Shown here: in pieces, positions 62,682-64,000 of the stretch
How positions within the stretch are numbered: position 1 is the stretch's first letter
Layout: the number at the start of each line of letters is the position of its first letter
NCBI GenBank assembly: GCA_963736575.1
Contig: CAVTPD010000003.1
Coordinates: 558,001 to 622,000 of the forward strand
Direction: 5' to 3'
DNA: 64,000 nucleotides
DNA from: CAVTPD01 sp963736575
Lineage (GTDB): Bacteria > Bacteroidota > Bacteroidia > Cytophagales > JAAEPT01
The notes under the pieces: model-generated
What the model saw: only the letters and a program-made list of their open reading frames with translations
Told to the model about the DNA's origin: nothing
Databases searched by the model: none
Position numbers and translations under genes: made by a program

Positions 62682-64000
62682 TTGGCAGGTTCAGAAACTC
62701 CTTTAATGAAACAATACTATGCGATTAAAGCTAAGCACCCTGGTGCTATGTTGCTTTTCCGTGTAGGTGATTTTTACGAAACCTTTGGCGAAGACGCTAT
62801 TAAGGCCAGTAAAATCTTAAGCATTACCTTAACCAAACGTGCAAATGGTTCGGCTTCCGAAATGGAACTGGCGGGTTTTCCGCACCATTCTATTGACACG
62901 TATTTGCCCAAACTAGTCCGTTCTGGGCAACGGGTTGCCATTTGCGACCAATTGGAAGATCCAAAATCGGTTAAAGGAATTGTAAAACGTGGTGTTACAG
63001 AACTGGTAACACCAGGGGTTTCATACAACGACAACGTACTAGATGTTAAACGGAATAATTATTTAGCCGCCATCCATCTAGACGGAAAAGAAAACGGAAT
63101 TGCTTTCCTAGATATTTCTACGGGTGAATTTTTTGTGGCTGAAGGAAGTTTTAATTACATCGATAAATTATTGCAAAGCTTCCGTCCGGCGGAAGTTCTG
63201 TATTGTAAGAATAAACGTAAGGTTTTTCAAGAGTCTTTTAACGACTTAGAAGCTTCTACTTATGAACTAGACGACTGGGTTTTTACCCACGATTTCGGTT
63301 ACGAAGTTTTAATCAACCATTTTAAAACACAGAATTTAAAAGGTTTTGGTGTAGATGATGTTCGCTCTGGAATTATTGCCGCAGGGGCTATTTTTCAGTA
63401 TTTAAACGATACCGAACACAAAGAAATTGAACACATTGCTTCTATTTCTAGAGTAGAAGAAGAACGTTTTGTGTGGTTAGACAAGTTCACCATTCGCAAC
63501 TTAGAATTAGTTTTCCCTCAACACGAAAGCGGCACACCGTTAATTGACATTTTGGATGAAACGTATACCCCAATGGGTAGCCGTTTATTGCGTAAATGGA
63601 TGGTACTTCCGTTAAAAAACAAAACCGAAATTCAAGCGCGGCTAAATGTAGTAGAAGCCCTTTTGGAGAAAGATTCGTTAAACAATGAATTGATCCAAAA
63701 CCTAAAACATATTGGCGATTTAGAACGTTTAATTTCTAAAGTTTCGGCACGTAGAATAAATCCTAGAGAATTACGACAGCTTTACAAAGCACTTACCCAT
63801 ATTGAGCCCGTACAAGAAGCCTTAATTTCCAGCGGAAATAAAAACCTTAAACTACTAGCCGATAGAGTTAATCTTTGCCGACAATTAAGAGACCGCATAG
63901 AAACCGAACTGAAGGAAGATTTACCCATTGTAATAAACCAAGGTGGTATTTTTGCCAATGGTATTGATGAGGAATTAGATGAGCTGAGAACCATTGCTTT
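62682..64000 (+). CDS. mutS: DNA mismatch repair protein MutS (3' end outside window)
   Basis: About 440 codons from TTG 62682 to the window edge; the next in-frame ATG (62706) would also work, but a stop lies seven codons before the TTG. The N-terminal mismatch-recognition domain has RVGDFYETFGEDA with the F-x-E wedge (F31, E33), LAGFPHHSIDTYLPKLV and GQRVAICDQLEDP. A connector domain follows (FLDISTGEFFVAEG). The core lever begins near 280, with FTIRNLELVFPQHESGTPLI and LDETYTPMGSRLLRKWM. Length and order are canonical. The C-terminal ATPase domain lies beyond base 64000. Confidence 0.95.
   Translation, partial: MAGSETPLMKQYYAIKAKHPGAMLLFRVGDFYETFGEDAIKASKILSITLTKRANGSASEMELAGFPHHSIDTYLPKLVRSGQRVAICDQLEDPKSVKGIVKRGVTELVTPGVSYNDNVLDVKRNNYLAAIHLDGKENGIAFLDISTGEFFVAEGSFNYIDKLLQSFRPAEVLYCKNKRKVFQESFNDLEASTYELDDWVFTHDFGYEVLINHFKTQNLKGFGVDDVRSGIIAAGAIFQYLNDTEHKEIEHIASISRVEEERFVWLDKFTIRNLELVFPQHESGTPLIDILDETYTPMGSRLLRKWMVLPLKNKTEIQARLNVVEALLEKDSLNNELIQNLKHIGDLERLISKVSARRINPRELRQLYKALTHIEPVQEALISSGNKNLKLLADRVNLCRQLRDRIETELKEDLPIVINQGGIFANGIDEELDELRTIA

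Noticed and set aside
1..64000. CRISPR array or prophage
   Set aside because: No regularly spaced direct repeats, no cas genes and no phage structural genes were recognised in any part of the window.

Overview
The window is A+T-rich DNA from a member of the Bacteroidota, most likely a gliding, Flavobacteriia-like marine or surface-associated bacterium. The evidence is: type IX secretion C-terminal domains of both types (type B at 1-3900, type A at the end of the GH5 protein at 23991-26025); Bacteroidota-style promoters (TTTG-N19-TAnnTTTG); little sign of Shine-Dalgarno sequences; and family content such as DUF4286, a WbqC-family protein and 7TMR-DISM receptors. The genus cannot be fixed from sequence reading alone.

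Layout. 1-3900 (-): most of a giant Ig-like type IX-secreted surface protein. 4248-16646 (-): a long co-directional block. Its promoter-proximal half is a polysaccharide export module (GT4, RfbC, Wza, Wzc, CpsB-type phosphatase, SDR). Its distal half is core metabolism (TPR protein, ComA-like synthase, DUF368 lipid-carrier translocase, AroE, secreted protein, DUF4286, mutarotase). 16722-20965: SirB2-like protein, HflX, a chemoreceptor, tRNA-Arg(CCT) with a near-ideal promoter, and a secreted protein. 21005-30065: pirin, then a divergent pair formed by a 7TMR-DISM receptor fused to a transposase-type zinc ribbon/HTH and a glucan-degradation locus (two GH5 enzymes, sugar isomerase, aldo/keto reductase, SMP-30-like lipoprotein). 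30250-34833: response regulator, UvrB, Gfo/Idh oxidoreductase, DegT aminotransferase. 34946-47657 (+): a glycan assembly island of ABC exporter, sulfotransferases, RgpF-like protein, several glycosyltransferases, acyltransferase remnant and DUF6625 protein. 47728-50317 (+): PP2C, UbiA prenyltransferase, PurN, YjbQ. 50361-58290: lipoprotein, propeller-SpoIIE phosphatase, LTA-synthase-like enzyme, 2OG oxygenase, porin. 58406-62533 (+): sulfotransferase, GT2, WbqC, membrane protein, two thioredoxin-fold proteins. 62682-end (+): the start of MutS.

How it fits together. The two glycan regions (11-16.6 kb and 34.9-47.7 kb), together with UndP recycling by DUF368, sugar tailoring by RfbC, DegT and Gfo, and up to three sulfotransferases, point to a secreted or surface polysaccharide that is probably sulfated. 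The GH5 locus looks like a small beta-glucan utilisation unit without SusC/SusD. It is read away from a membrane receptor that ends in a putative DNA-binding module, so the receptor is a natural candidate for its regulator.

Quality caution. Frameshifts are concentrated in three tracts of about 2-2.5 kb (about 22.8-24.9, 35.4-37.3 and 42.2-44.8 kb). They cut across gene borders and across both strands, which fits locally poor consensus sequence at least as well as real gene decay. The genes in those tracts are described from all reading frames.
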